Source of the DNA: Metaruminococcus_A sp003150405
GTDB lineage: Bacteria; Bacillota; Clostridia; Oscillospirales; Ruminococcaceae
Length of the DNA: 64,000 nucleotides
NCBI GenBank assembly: GCA_902489745.1
Contig: CABUBB010000002.1
Span: forward strand, 62,001 to 126,000
Direction: 5' to 3'
Numbering within the stretch: the stretch's first letter is position 1; each line of letters opens with the position of its first letter. Made by a program: the position numbers and the translations under genes. The notes beneath the pieces are model-generated. The model was not told where the DNA came from and searched no databases. It saw nothing but the letters and a program-made list of their open reading frames with translations. Of the stretch, positions 39,096 to 47,482 are shown in pieces.

Positions 39096-40526
39096 ATGAG
39101 CAAGGTATATGAAAGTCCATTTGGCACACGGTATGCAAGCCCTGAAATGCAGGAGCTGTTTTCTTCCGATTTTAAGTTCAAAACTTGGCGTAAACTCTGG
39201 ATTTCGCTGGCAAAGGCAGAACAAAAGTGCGGCCTGCCGATTACCGACGCCCAAATTCAGCAGCTGGAAGAGCATGCAGAGGACATCAATTTTGATGTAG
39301 CTGCGGCCCGTGAAAAAGAGGTGCGTCACGATGTTATGGCTCACGTCTATGCTTACGGTGTACAGTGTCCTGATGCAAAGGGCATTATCCATTTGGGAGC
39401 GACCTCCTGCTATGTTGGGGACAACACTGACGTTATCATTATGCGGGAAGCCTTGAAGGTTGTTCAGCGGAAGCTCGTCAATGTCATGAACAATCTGGCT
39501 TCGTTTGCTATGAAGTACCGTTCTATGCCGGCGCTCGCCTATACTCATTTGCAGCCGGCGCAGCTTACGACGGTAGGAAAGCGTGCAACTCTTTGGCTCA
39601 ATGAGTTGCTTATGGATTACGAGGAACTGGAGTACCGTATATCCACCTTAAAATTGTTGGGTTCCAAAGGAACGACTGGTACACAGGCGAGCTTTGTGGA
39701 ATTGTTTGAAGGCGACAGCGAGAAAATTAAGGCGGTTGAAGCTATGATTGCTGCCGATATGGGGTTTGACGAGGTGGTTCCGGTTTCCGGTCAGACTTAT
39801 TCCCGTAAGGTGGACGCACAAGTGCTTTCGACCTTGGGCGGTATTGCGCAGTCTGCAAGTAAATTTGCAACCGATCTGCGGCTGTTGCAAAACTTCAAAG
39901 AAATGGAAGAGCCATTCGAGGCGCATCAAATTGGTTCATCTGCAATGCCGTATAAGCGCAATCCTATGCGCAGCGAGCGAATTACGGCTTTGGCGCGTTA
40001 TGTGATTATTGATACCCTCAACCCGGCGTTCACCTCTGCAACCCAGTGGTTTGAGCGCACACTAGATGACAGTGCGAATAAGCGTATTTCGGTGGCAGAG
40101 GGCTTCCTTGCCATCGACTCCATTCTTAATATTATGCTGAATGTGACCGATGGGCTTGTGGTTTACCCCAAAGTAGTTGAACAGCGTGTCATGAAGGAAC
40201 TCCCCTTTATGGCGACCGAAAATATAATGATGTCTGCGGTGAAAAAAGGAGGCGACCGTCAGGAACTGCATGAGCGTCTGCGCACTCACTCCATTGCAGC
40301 TGCAAAAGTCGTGAAGGAGGAGGGAAAAGAGAACGATCTCATTGAGCGCATTTGTGCCGATTCGTCTTTTATGCTGACCCGTGAAGAGGTGGATGCGATT
40401 CTGAAGCCGGAAAATTTCATTGGGCGTTCGGTGGAACAGGTGGAGGAATACATTGCGGGTTGCATTCAGCCGGTTCTGGACAAAAACCGCTCTGTTTTGG
40501 GCGAAAGTGCTGAACTTACGGTTTAA
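39096..40526 (+). CDS. purB: Adenylosuccinate lyase
   Basis: A 476-residue enzyme of purine synthesis that splits fumarate from SAICAR and from adenylosuccinate. The fumarase/aspartase-superfamily signature SSAMPYKRNPMRSERI is intact. HLGATSCYVGDNTDV, TGTQASFVELFEGD and the catalytic-His region AYTHLQPAQLTTVG are also present. ATG 39096 has AGGAGGA 5 bases upstream; a longer frame runs through the promoter. It stands alone, divergent from sbcDC, followed by the secD promoter. The sequence type is the human-like long form common in Clostridia. Confidence 0.96.
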   Translation: MSKVYESPFGTRYASPEMQELFSSDFKFKTWRKLWISLAKAEQKCGLPITDAQIQQLEEHAEDINFDVAAAREKEVRHDVMAHVYAYGVQCPDAKGIIHLGATSCYVGDNTDVIIMREALKVVQRKLVNVMNNLASFAMKYRSMPALAYTHLQPAQLTTVGKRATLWLNELLMDYEELEYRISTLKLLGSKGTTGTQASFVELFEGDSEKIKAVEAMIAADMGFDEVVPVSGQTYSRKVDAQVLSTLGGIAQSASKFATDLRLLQNFKEMEEPFEAHQIGSSAMPYKRNPMRSERITALARYVIIDTLNPAFTSATQWFERTLDDSANKRISVAEGFLAIDSILNIMLNVTDGLVVYPKVVEQRVMKELPFMATENIMMSAVKKGGDRQELHERLRTHSIAAAKVVKEEGKENDLIERICADSSFMLTREEVDAILKPENFIGRSVEQVEEYIAGCIQPVLDKNRSVLGESAELTV

Positions 40527-40528
40527 TA

Positions 40529-40557
40529 TTGACTTGTGTTTTGATATATTGTATAAT
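40529..40557 (+). promoter_or_regulatory. Promoter of secD-secF
   Basis: TTGACT (40529-40534), 17-base spacer, perfect TATAAT (40552-40557). It starts only 3 bases after the purB stop codon. Confidence 0.75.
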
Positions 40558-40617
40558 TATGCGTGATATGTGCAAGGCAAAAGACCATTACACAAAAAAC
40601 ATTGGAGGAGTCATCCT

Positions 40618-42039
40618 ATGAAACGAACGCCGAAACCAGTGTTTTTTATCATTACCATTTTGACAGTGCTGTTCACTGTTCTTGCGTTTACAGGCATTAG
40701 CACAACTTATGGCGACATCAAAACGGTAATTGTAAAAGGCGCGGAGGATATCCGGCTGGGTATTGACATTAGAGGCGGTGTGGACGTTACTTTCACGCCA
40801 CCGGCAGACGTGACCAATGTCACGAACGACCAGCTTGCGGCTGCACAGGCCGTTATTGAACAGCGTATGATTTCCAACAACATTACGGATTATGAAATCT
40901 ACGCAGATACCAACAACAAACGTATTATTGTGCGTTTCCCGTGGAAATCCGACGAGGAAAACTTTGACCCGGAAACTGCGGTGAAAGAGCTGGGCGAAAC
41001 CGCTTTGCTGACCTTCCGCGAAGGTTATGAGACCAACGATCAAGGCCTGCCTGCTGGTGTAACCGAAGAAAATATTATTCTTACCGGCAGTGACGTGAAG
41101 TCTGCCAAGGCGGCGATTGATACCAGCAACAATAAAAATGAACCAGTTGTTCAGCTAGAGCTCAATGAATCCGGTGTGCAGAAATTTGCGGATGCGACCA
41201 CAAGGCTTGCGGCAGAAAGCCCGAAGGGATACATATCCATTTGGATGGACGACACCATGATTTCCAATGCTCAGGTGAAAGAGGCATTGACGGGCGGCCA
41301 GGCGGTTATTTCAGGTGGATTTACCGCGGAAACAGCGCAGGCGCTCGCCAATAAAATTGAGGCTGGTGCTCTGCCGTTTGAGCTGGAAACAGCGAACTTC
41401 AGCACCATTAGCCCGACACTTGGCATGGGCGCCCTGAATGCAATGATTATTGCAGGCATTATTGCATTCGTTCTGGTTTCCATTTTTATGATTATTGTCT
41501 ACCGTTTGCCGGGCATCATTGCAGTAATTGCACTAGCCGGCCAAATGGCGGGCTCTATTGCAGCGGTGTCTGGTTTCTTCCCATTCTTCTCAAGTTTTAC
41601 CCTGACACTGCCCGGTATTGCGGGTATCATCCTTTCGCTTGGTATGGGGGTTGATGCGAATGTTATTTCTGCGGAGCGCATCAAGGAAGAAATTCGGGGC
41701 GGCAAGTCGATTGACGGCTCGCTTAATGCAGGCTATTCTAGGGCGTTTACCGCAATTTTTGACAGTAATATTACAATGGTAATTGTTGCGATTGTTCTGA
41801 TGGGTGCCTTTGGTCCGCCGTCTTCCTTCTTCTCAACCTTGCTTTCTCCAATCTTCTTTATGTTCGGTCCGGTTGCGGCTGGTACGATTTATTCATTTGG
41901 CTATACGCTTTTGGTCGGTGTTATCTTCAACTTTATATTTGGCGTAACCTGCTCCAAACTGATGCTGAAATCAATTTCACGCTTCAAGTTCTTCCGGAAG
42001 CCGCAGTATTATGGAGGTGATAAAGTTGAAGGCGTTTAA
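40618..42039 (+). CDS. secD: Protein translocase subunit SecD
   Basis: A 473-residue membrane subunit that, with SecF, uses the proton motive force to pull exported proteins out of SecYEG. Membrane helix 1 (VFFIITILTVLFTVLAFTGI) is followed by the P1 head region (LGIDIRGGVDVTFTPP; IEQRMISNN; FPWKSDEENF). The C-terminal five-helix part has the conserved LPGIAGIILSLGMGVDANVI. The ATG 40618 follows GGAGGAG; an earlier in-frame ATG at 40570 has no ribosome site. It overlaps secF by 14 bases. Confidence 0.95.
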   Translation: MKRTPKPVFFIITILTVLFTVLAFTGISTTYGDIKTVIVKGAEDIRLGIDIRGGVDVTFTPPADVTNVTNDQLAAAQAVIEQRMISNNITDYEIYADTNNKRIIVRFPWKSDEENFDPETAVKELGETALLTFREGYETNDQGLPAGVTEENIILTGSDVKSAKAAIDTSNNKNEPVVQLELNESGVQKFADATTRLAAESPKGYISIWMDDTMISNAQVKEALTGGQAVISGGFTAETAQALANKIEAGALPFELETANFSTISPTLGMGALNAMIIAGIIAFVLVSIFMIIVYRLPGIIAVIALAGQMAGSIAAVSGFFPFFSSFTLTLPGIAGIILSLGMGVDANVISAERIKEEIRGGKSIDGSLNAGYSRAFTAIFDSNITMVIVAIVLMGAFGPPSSFFSTLLSPIFFMFGPVAAGTIYSFGYTLLVGVIFNFIFGVTCSKLMLKSISRFKFFRKPQYYGGDKVEGV

Positions 42040-42982
42040 TAAGACGTATGACATTATCGGAAAACGTAAAGTATACTTTATCATTTCCATTGCAATCCTG
42101 GTTGTTACAATTGCCGCTTCGCTGATTTTTGGCGTAAAAATGGATATCGAGTTTACTGGCGGTTCAATGGCAACCTACTCCTATACTGGCGAGATTGACC
42201 TGGATACAGCCGAATCTGTTGTAGAAGAGGCGCTTGGCATGGATGTTGACATCCAGCAATCGCAGGATATCGCCAGTGGAAAGGACAATATTGTTGTTTC
42301 CGTAACTAAGGCGGTCAGTCTGACCACAGAAGAATTATCGGCAATGAATATGAGCCTTGAACAGGCATTTCCATCCAATGAGATTAAACAGGAGCAAATT
42401 GATAACGTTGATCCGGTAATCGGCCAGGAATTCCTGATGAAATCTTTATTGGCTGTGGCGGTCGCAATGGTTTTGATGATTGTTTACATTGCGTTCCGAT
42501 TCCGCAAAATTGGCGGCTGGTCTGCCGGTGTTATGGCAGTAATTGCTCTGTTGCATGATGTCGTGGTTATTTATGCGGTTTTTGTCATCTGCGGAATTCC
42601 GCTGAACAATAACTTTATTGCAGCGGTGCTGACCATTCTTGGTTACTCCATTAATGCGACAATTGTTGTATATGACCGTGTTCGTGAAAACAAACGGTTG
42701 ATGGGGAAGGTTATGGTAGCAGAGCTGGTGAACACAAGTGTAAACCAGTCTTTGACCCGTTCGATTAATACAACGGTGGCAACCGTTCTTGCGTTGCTGG
42801 CGGCATGTATTATGGCGCTGATTTTCAATGTCGACTCAATTTTGACTTTTGCATTCCCATTAATTGTTGGTATGGTATCCGGCGTATACTCCTCTTTGTG
42901 CATTTCTAGCTCCCTTTGGGTGGTTTGGCAGGAGCATAAGGCGAAAAAACACAGTTATGTTGGGAAATCCAAGAAAAAGTGA
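42026..42982 (+). CDS. secF: Protein translocase subunit SecF
   Basis: A 318-residue partner of SecD. Helix 1 (VYFIISIAILVVTIAASLIF) precedes the conserved MDIEFTGGSMATYSY. The C-terminal helices carry LTILGYSINATIVVYDRVREN, the SecF signature. The start is probably TTG 42026, 6 bases after GGAGGTGA; an ATG at 42011 lies ahead of that ribosome site and would overlap it. The operon ends with a strong terminator. Confidence 0.94.
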   Translation: MKAFNKTYDIIGKRKVYFIISIAILVVTIAASLIFGVKMDIEFTGGSMATYSYTGEIDLDTAESVVEEALGMDVDIQQSQDIASGKDNIVVSVTKAVSLTTEELSAMNMSLEQAFPSNEIKQEQIDNVDPVIGQEFLMKSLLAVAVAMVLMIVYIAFRFRKIGGWSAGVMAVIALLHDVVVIYAVFVICGIPLNNNFIAAVLTILGYSINATIVVYDRVRENKRLMGKVMVAELVNTSVNQSLTRSINTTVATVLALLAACIMALIFNVDSILTFAFPLIVGMVSGVYSSLCISSSLWVVWQEHKAKKHSYVGKSKKK

Positions 42983-42986
42983 TGTG

Positions 42987-43015
42987 AAAAGCCGCTTCAA
43001 AACGAAGCGGCTTTT
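42987..43015 (+). terminator. Terminator after secF
   Basis: A 12-bp perfect stem AAAAGCCGCTTC/GAAGCGGCTTTT (42987-42998 with 43004-43015), 5-base loop. The next gene starts 25 bases later, so some read-through is likely its source of mRNA. Confidence 0.88.
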
Positions 43016-43040
43016 GATTTTTCAAATCGTGAGGTGGAAT

Positions 43041-43823
43041 ATGGAATTTGGTCTGTCAACCGCCTGTATGTATCCGGAAATTCTGGAACAGGTAATCGAG
43101 TGTTATGGAAAATTGGGTATATCACAGCTTGAAATTTTTTTCAATACCTTTTCCGAGCTTTCAAAAGAGTATGTGCGGGAGCTGAAAAAGAGGGTGGATT
43201 TCTATGGCATGACGGTTTGTTCGGTGCATCCTTTTACTTCTGGCTTGGAACCGTTGATGCTGTTTTCGGAGTATGAACGCAGAATCGGCGATATGTTGGA
43301 TCTCTATAAACGTTTTTTTGAAGCAATGCAGTTTTTAGAGGCAAAGGTATTTGTTTTTCATGGGGATAACCGGGCCAATGAGCGAAGTGCAGCGCTTTAT
43401 GCAGAGCGTTACCAAAAGCTCTATCGGTGCGGTAAAGAGTATGGGGTAATAGTGGCGCAGGAGAACATTGTGCGCTGCAAATCCGGTGATCTGGATTTTC
43501 TGAAAGAATTGAAATGCCTGCTCGGAAAAGAAATCGCGTTTGTATTTGATATTAAACAGGCGGTTCGTTCTGGGTATGATCCAATGGAGGTTCTGCAAGT
43601 GATGGGAGACCAGACGGTACACCTTCATTTAAACGATCATCTGCCGGGAAAGGACTGTCTGCTTCCCGGATGTGGTCGGTTCGATTTTTCAGGTTGTATT
43701 CGGTATCTGCGAGAAATTGGAAATATTCCCACAATGGTGGTAGAAGTTTACCATAATAATTATAAACTGCCTATAGAATTGGCAGAATCACTGAAATTTC
43801 TTTTTAATATTTGTGATTGTTGA
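43041..43823 (+). CDS. Sugar phosphate isomerase/epimerase-like TIM-barrel protein
   Basis: A 260-residue protein of the xylose-isomerase-like TIM-barrel group (AP endonuclease 2 superfamily). Visible features are LGISQLEIFFNTFSEL, KVFVFHGDNRAN, VIVAQENIVRCKSGD (Glu and Asn typical of metal binding), AFVFDIKQAVRSGYDP (metal-ligand Asp), HLHLNDHLPGKDCLLPG (His pair) and TMVVEVYH (Glu). It could act on a sugar, inositol-like or other polyol substrate. GAGGTGG precedes the ATG at 43041. It follows the secF terminator and stands alone. Confidence 0.85.
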   Translation: MEFGLSTACMYPEILEQVIECYGKLGISQLEIFFNTFSELSKEYVRELKKRVDFYGMTVCSVHPFTSGLEPLMLFSEYERRIGDMLDLYKRFFEAMQFLEAKVFVFHGDNRANERSAALYAERYQKLYRCGKEYGVIVAQENIVRCKSGDLDFLKELKCLLGKEIAFVFDIKQAVRSGYDPMEVLQVMGDQTVHLHLNDHLPGKDCLLPGCGRFDFSGCIRYLREIGNIPTMVVEVYHNNYKLPIELAESLKFLFNICDC

Positions 43824-43922
43824 CAGTTTTAATTTAAAAGAATCGATATTTTAAACCAAATGGTAAAGATAACGAACCAGTTATGAATAAAATGTCGAAT
43901 AATGTTGAAGATGGTCGATATA

Positions 43923-43952
43923 TTGTCCTTCCTTTTCACAGTTGGTTATAGT
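43923..43952 (+). promoter_or_regulatory. Possible promoter for the DUF6514-like gene
   Basis: TTGTCC (43923-43928), 18-base spacer, TATAGT (43947-43952, 5 of 6). About 47 bases before the start codon. Confidence 0.45.
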
Positions 43953-43998
43953 AAAATAACACAGGTGAGAAAATTATAGGAATAGACGGTGAATTTAT

Positions 43999-44262
43999 AT
44001 GGAAGAGACTGCAGGTACACAAAATATACTTGCACGATACCAACTTCTGGAGGAACTGTATTTAAAAGAGAGCGAGCATGGGCTTGAACCCGTAACGACT
44101 TATGGCATAGCTATGTTTGTGGACGGTAATGAGGTGCAAACGGTTCATCATATTTTGGAACAGCGCAGCAAAGTGGAAGAACTGCTTGAGATTTTGCAGA
44201 ATGAAAAAGTAGAACCCTGTCATTTTGAATTTGTTGTTTACGATTGGGTTTACGGCTTGTAA
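43999..44262 (+). CDS. Small DUF6514-like protein
   Basis: An 87-residue soluble protein. TTYGIAMFVDGNEVQTVHHI, followed by a helix (SKVEELLEILQNEKVEP) and FEFVVYDWVYGL, matches small Clostridia proteins of the DUF6514 type. No catalytic motif or membrane segment is visible. The ribosome site is weak (AGACGGTGAA). The nrdR promoter lies within its 3' end. Confidence 0.72.
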   Translation: MEETAGTQNILARYQLLEELYLKESEHGLEPVTTYGIAMFVDGNEVQTVHHILEQRSKVEELLEILQNEKVEPCHFEFVVYDWVYGL

Positions 44263-44284
44263 TTTTTGGGAGCTGTGCTATAAT
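44257..44284 (+). promoter_or_regulatory. Promoter of nrdR
   Basis: TTGTAA (44257-44262), 16-base spacer, perfect TATAAT (44279-44284) with extended TGC. The -35 box overlaps the stop codon of the DUF6514-like gene. The start codon is 78 bases downstream. Confidence 0.62.
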
Positions 44285-44361
44285 ATGGTTGTAAATTATA
44301 CCCTTTGTTGGCGGAGAATTCAACCGTATGGGTAAAAATCCCTTCGAAATGGAGACGTGCT

Positions 44362-44817
44362 ATGAAGTGCCCATCTTGCGGCTATACGGAAAGCAAGGTC
44401 ATTGATTCCAGACCGTCGGACGACGGTGAAAGGATTCGCAGGCGTCGCGAATGTCTTTCCTGTGGGACGCGTTTTACAACCTATGAAGTCATTGAAACCA
44501 TGCCGCTTATGGTTATTAAGCGAGACGAATCGCGGCAGGCTTTTAATAAAGAAAAGCTGTTAAATGGCTTGCTGCGTGCTTGTGAAAAACGTCCGGTCTC
44601 GTTGGAAACGCTGGAAAATCTTGTCGATCAAATTGAATATACCCTGAATAATTCCTTTGTAAAAGAAGTCAGTTCTCAGGAGATTGGTGAATTGGCGCTT
44701 CAAAAGCTTAAAGATATTGATTTGGTTGCCTATGTGCGGTTTGCTTCCGTTTACCGCGATTTTAAGGATGTCGATTCTTTTATGAGTGAACTAAAAAATT
44801 TACAGGTTAAGGCTTAA
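44362..44817 (+). CDS. nrdR: Transcriptional repressor NrdR
   Basis: A 151-residue regulator of ribonucleotide reductase genes that senses dATP/ATP. The N-terminal zinc ribbon is CPSCGYTESKVIDSRPSDDG with CLSCGTRFTTYE (four Cys). The ATP-cone domain follows (MVIKRDESRQAFNKEKLLNG ... ERPV-like region ... VAYVRFASVYRDFKDVDSF). GGAG lies 7 bases before ATG 44362. The gene shares its TAA region with the convergent DUF4363 gene (4-base overlap). Confidence 0.96.
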   Translation: MKCPSCGYTESKVIDSRPSDDGERIRRRRECLSCGTRFTTYEVIETMPLMVIKRDESRQAFNKEKLLNGLLRACEKRPVSLETLENLVDQIEYTLNNSFVKEVSSQEIGELALQKLKDIDLVAYVRFASVYRDFKDVDSFMSELKNLQVKA

Positions 44818-45194
44818 AGGATATTTTGTAGAAGAGGGAGCTGGGTTGTCCAAATGTGTTCCATTGAACGGATGGTCTGATCTACTTGGGAGCTGTAAAC
44901 CGAAAGGTTTTGGTATTTAATCAGTGATGGAAGTTGAGAGATAACGTCGGTTAATTGGTCAATTTCTTCATGGTTGATGTAGATAATTAGTTTTTGCTCT
45001 TGTTCCTGCCAGTAACTGTCAATTTCTTCGGATAATTCCTGCGCTTTTTGAATATTGTTGTTTTCCACTGATTGTTGTGCTTCTAAGAGCATAGCGGTCA
45101 GTGTTTCTTTTACTCCGTAGGTATAGCTGACGCTCATTAGACTGGAGCCAAGAATGAGCAGGCTAATAAGAATGACTGCTATTTTTCTACCCAT
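44814..45194 (-). CDS. DUF4363 family protein
   Basis: A 126-residue protein with an N-terminal membrane segment (AVILISLLILGSSLMSVSYT) and a helical outside part: LLEAQQSVENNNIQKAQELS, SYWQEQEQKLIIYINHEEID (the diagnostic W-x-H segment), LPSLIKYQ. The family commonly follows a DUF421 gene in Firmicutes. It overlaps that upstream gene by 8 bases, so the two are translated together, and shares 4 bases with nrdR at its 3' end. Together with the DUF421 protein it probably acts at the spore or cell membrane; function is unknown. Confidence 0.85.
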   Translation of the reverse strand: MGRKIAVILISLLILGSSLMSVSYTYGVKETLTAMLLEAQQSVENNNIQKAQELSEEIDSYWQEQEQKLIIYINHEEIDQLTDVISQLPSLIKYQNLSVYSSQVDQTIRSMEHIWTTQLPLLQNIL

Positions 45195-45879
45195 TATTTT
45201 GCTTCTCCATAGTTTGTTTTGGCACAATGTAATAGTTGGCATTGGCGTCTGCGGTCATAAGAAAAATATCGCCGATGCCAATACAATTTTCTTTGACCGT
45301 TTGTTCCAGCCAGTTTCTTCCAAGATTACAGGATTGGAGGGCATTTTCCAGAACAATCCCGTCGCTGACGACAACACTCGGAATCTGCGGATCACTGCCT
45401 TTTAGCTGGAGCATTTCCGGCGTAACGGTTTGAGCTTTGTATTTAAGCATGACGCTGACTTTGCCGGTTGTCTCCACAATGGCGTAGTAGACATCTTCAA
45501 TATTAAAAATGTTATTGGTGCGCAGTTCTTCCATAAGATCGTCAATATTCAGGCGCAGCTTTTTCATTTTGCGCTGGTCAATCACGCCGTTATTAATAAT
45601 TACCATTGGACTGCCGGTCATAATTTTACGAAACCGTTTGCTTTTGAGCGTGAGGGTAGACATAAGTACCTCAAACACCACCAGTGTCAGAATAGGAATG
45701 GCGCTGAGTACCATAGGAAGGCTGGGATCCTCAATGGGAATGGAAGCAATGTTGGACACAAGGATGGTTGTCACCAACTCGGATGGTTGAAGTTCGCCAA
45801 GCTGTCGTTTGCCCATAAGGCGCATGGAAAGGATAATCAGTATATAGAGCAGGATTGCGCGAAACATAACTACAAACAT
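45187..45879 (-). CDS. DUF421 family membrane protein (YetF-like)
   Basis: A 230-residue protein with three N-terminal membrane helices (AILLYILIILSMRLMGKR; VLSAIPILTLVVFEVLM) and the family signature MGKRQLGELQPSELVTTILVS. The cytosolic part contains SPMVIINNGVIDQRKMKKL and PEMLQLKGSDPQIPSVVVSDG. DUF421 proteins are often made in the forespore, and a related DUF421 protein (2Duf) in the spoVA-2mob operon raises spore heat resistance. Together with gerA genes next door, a spore-membrane role is likely. Start ATG 45879 has GGTGAT 6 bases upstream, placed within the dyad. Confidence 0.9.
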   Translation of the reverse strand: MFVVMFRAILLYILIILSMRLMGKRQLGELQPSELVTTILVSNIASIPIEDPSLPMVLSAIPILTLVVFEVLMSTLTLKSKRFRKIMTGSPMVIINNGVIDQRKMKKLRLNIDDLMEELRTNNIFNIEDVYYAIVETTGKVSVMLKYKAQTVTPEMLQLKGSDPQIPSVVVSDGIVLENALQSCNLGRNWLEQTVKENCIGIGDIFLMTADANANYYIVPKQTMEKQNNG

Positions 45880-45882
45880 TTT

Positions 45883-45913
45883 ATCACCGTGATTTAGTAT
45901 AGGTCACGGTGAT
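45883..45913. promoter_or_regulatory. 10-bp dyad between DUF421 and gerAA (candidate operator)
   Basis: ATCACCGTGA (45883-45892) is inverted as TCACGGTGAT (45904-45913), with an 11-base centre. The dyad spans the -10 box and start site of the minus-strand promoter and includes the DUF421 ribosome site. The T-run after the right arm on the plus strand could also make it terminator-like, but no + gene precedes it. Confidence 0.5.
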
Positions 45914-45923
45914 TTTTTTATGC
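45895..45923 (-). promoter_or_regulatory. Possible forespore (sigma-G-like) promoter for DUF421-DUF4363
   Basis: Minus strand: GCATA (45919-45923), 16-base spacer, CTATACTA (45895-45902; consensus CATACTA). No TTGACA-like box is present at a sigma-A distance. The start would be about 8 bases before the ribosome site. Confidence 0.4.
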
Positions 45924-45928
45924 GTTTT

Positions 45929-45957
45929 GTATTTGAAAATGGAAACGGGCAATAATG
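45929..45957 (+). promoter_or_regulatory. Possible forespore (sigma-F/G-like) promoter for gerAA-gerAB-gerAC
   Basis: GTATT (45929-45933; consensus GYATA), 14-base spacer, GGCAATAATG (45948-45957), which matches the sigma-F/G -10 pattern GGnnAnAnTR. The -35 spacing is one base short. It predicts transcription from about 45965. Confidence 0.45.
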
Positions 45958-45988
45958 GTGTTAGAACCTGATGAAAAGAGGGATGAAT

Positions 45989-47482
45989 TTGAAAATAAAA
46001 ACATTGTCTGCGAATTTAAAAGACAATCTCATTACAATTCGCAGCATGTGCGAAAATTCGTCTGACATTTTAATAAGGCAGTTCCATGTTCAAAACCAAA
46101 CGGTTGCGCTCATTTCCTGCTCTGCCATGATCAATGACTTGAACGCTTATGAGCTGGTCGTTGGCCCCTTGACCCAACTGACGCCGGAAGAAGCGGCGAC
46201 ACCGCAGGATGTTTTCCGCTTCCTTCATGAAAAAACCATGTTGGCAATGGAATTAAACGATATTATGGAAACGGATATGGTATTTACCTTTATTATGTCC
46301 GGTTTTTTGGTGGTGCTTGTAGATGGCATTGCCGAGGGGGTTGCACTTGGCCTTCAGGGGTATAAATACCGGGGTGTTTCAGAGCCTTCCAGCGAGGTGA
46401 ATCAGAGCGGTTCACAGGAGGCTTTTACCGAAGTTGCAGCTGTGAACGTGACCATGGTACGCCGCCGGATGAAAACATCCGCCCTTAAATTTGAACAGAT
46501 GCGGATCGGGAAAAAGAGCAATACCAATGTTTTTCTTGCTTATTTGACCGATACGGTCGATCCTAGACTGGTCACGGATATTAAAGGCAGGCTTGCCCAA
46601 ATTAAATTGGATGTTATTTTAGAGGCTTCTTATCTGCGCTCTTTTTTGGAGAGTAACCAAAAATCCATTTTTACCACGGTTCGAACAACCGAGCGGCCGG
46701 ACACTCTTTGCTCTAAAATAGCCGAGGGAAGGGTGGCTATTATCATAGACGGCACCCCATTTGCTTTGATAGTTCCGTCGCTCTTTATTGAAAATTTTCA
46801 CAGCGTAGATGACTACTGCAACAAACCTTATTTTGCAACCTTTGTCCGGGTTGTAAAATTTTTAGCATTTTTTATCACGGTGTTTTTGCCGGGGCTTTAT
46901 ATTTCATTCGTCAATTTTAACCCGGAAATTATACCGCGTTCTCTGTTGTACAATATAGCGGCCAATCAGTCCATTATGCCGTTTTCCATAACAATGGAAG
47001 CGATTATCATCAATTGTATTTATGAAATCATGCGGGAGGCAGGCCTGCGCATGCCGCAGTCGGTGGGGCATGCAGTGAGCATTGTTGGGTCGCTGGTTGT
47101 GGGGCAGGCAGCCGTTTCGGCGGGGCTTATCAGCGCGCCGATGATTATGATGGTTGCGCTGACGGCGATTAGTTCCTATGTTCTGCCGTCTATTTATGAG
47201 CCTTGCGCGTTTCTGCGGTTGATGTTTATCCTGTTGGGCGGCAGCTTTGGTCTGCTAGGCATGGCGGTCGGTACTATCTTTGTATTGGTAAATATTACTT
47301 CCATCAGCAACTTTGGCGTGCCGTTTTTGTCAACTATTAGTCCCTTCAGCTTACGAGCATCACTGCGTGATGTAATTTACCGGGCAAGCTGGAAAAAACA
47401 GCAGGAGCATCCAACAAAAATTCAGGACCTGGATGGTGTGCACATCGCAGGGCGGGACGGCGGTCGAAATAGGAATGAATAG
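45989..47482 (+). CDS. gerAA: Spore germination receptor subunit A (GerAA family)
   Basis: A 497-residue subunit of a germinant receptor in the spore inner membrane. The N-terminal soluble domain contains SENSSDILIRQFHV-like sequence and VVLVDGIAEGVALGLQGYKYRG. The membrane half has FFITVFLPGLYISFVNFN, SITMEAIIINCIYEIMREAG and the conserved GLRMPQSVGHAVSIVGSLVVG region. TTG 45989 is chosen because AGAGGG lies 6 bases upstream, and because the proposed promoter would start transcription at about 45965. ATG 45971 and ATG 45983 are alternatives. It overlaps the next gene by 8 bases. Confidence 0.93.
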   Translation: MKIKTLSANLKDNLITIRSMCENSSDILIRQFHVQNQTVALISCSAMINDLNAYELVVGPLTQLTPEEAATPQDVFRFLHEKTMLAMELNDIMETDMVFTFIMSGFLVVLVDGIAEGVALGLQGYKYRGVSEPSSEVNQSGSQEAFTEVAAVNVTMVRRRMKTSALKFEQMRIGKKSNTNVFLAYLTDTVDPRLVTDIKGRLAQIKLDVILEASYLRSFLESNQKSIFTTVRTTERPDTLCSKIAEGRVAIIIDGTPFALIVPSLFIENFHSVDDYCNKPYFATFVRVVKFLAFFITVFLPGLYISFVNFNPEIIPRSLLYNIAANQSIMPFSITMEAIIINCIYEIMREAGLRMPQSVGHAVSIVGSLVVGQAAVSAGLISAPMIMMVALTAISSYVLPSIYEPCAFLRLMFILLGGSFGLLGMAVGTIFVLVNITSISNFGVPFLSTISPFSLRASLRDVIYRASWKKQQEHPTKIQDLDGVHIAGRDGGRNRNE

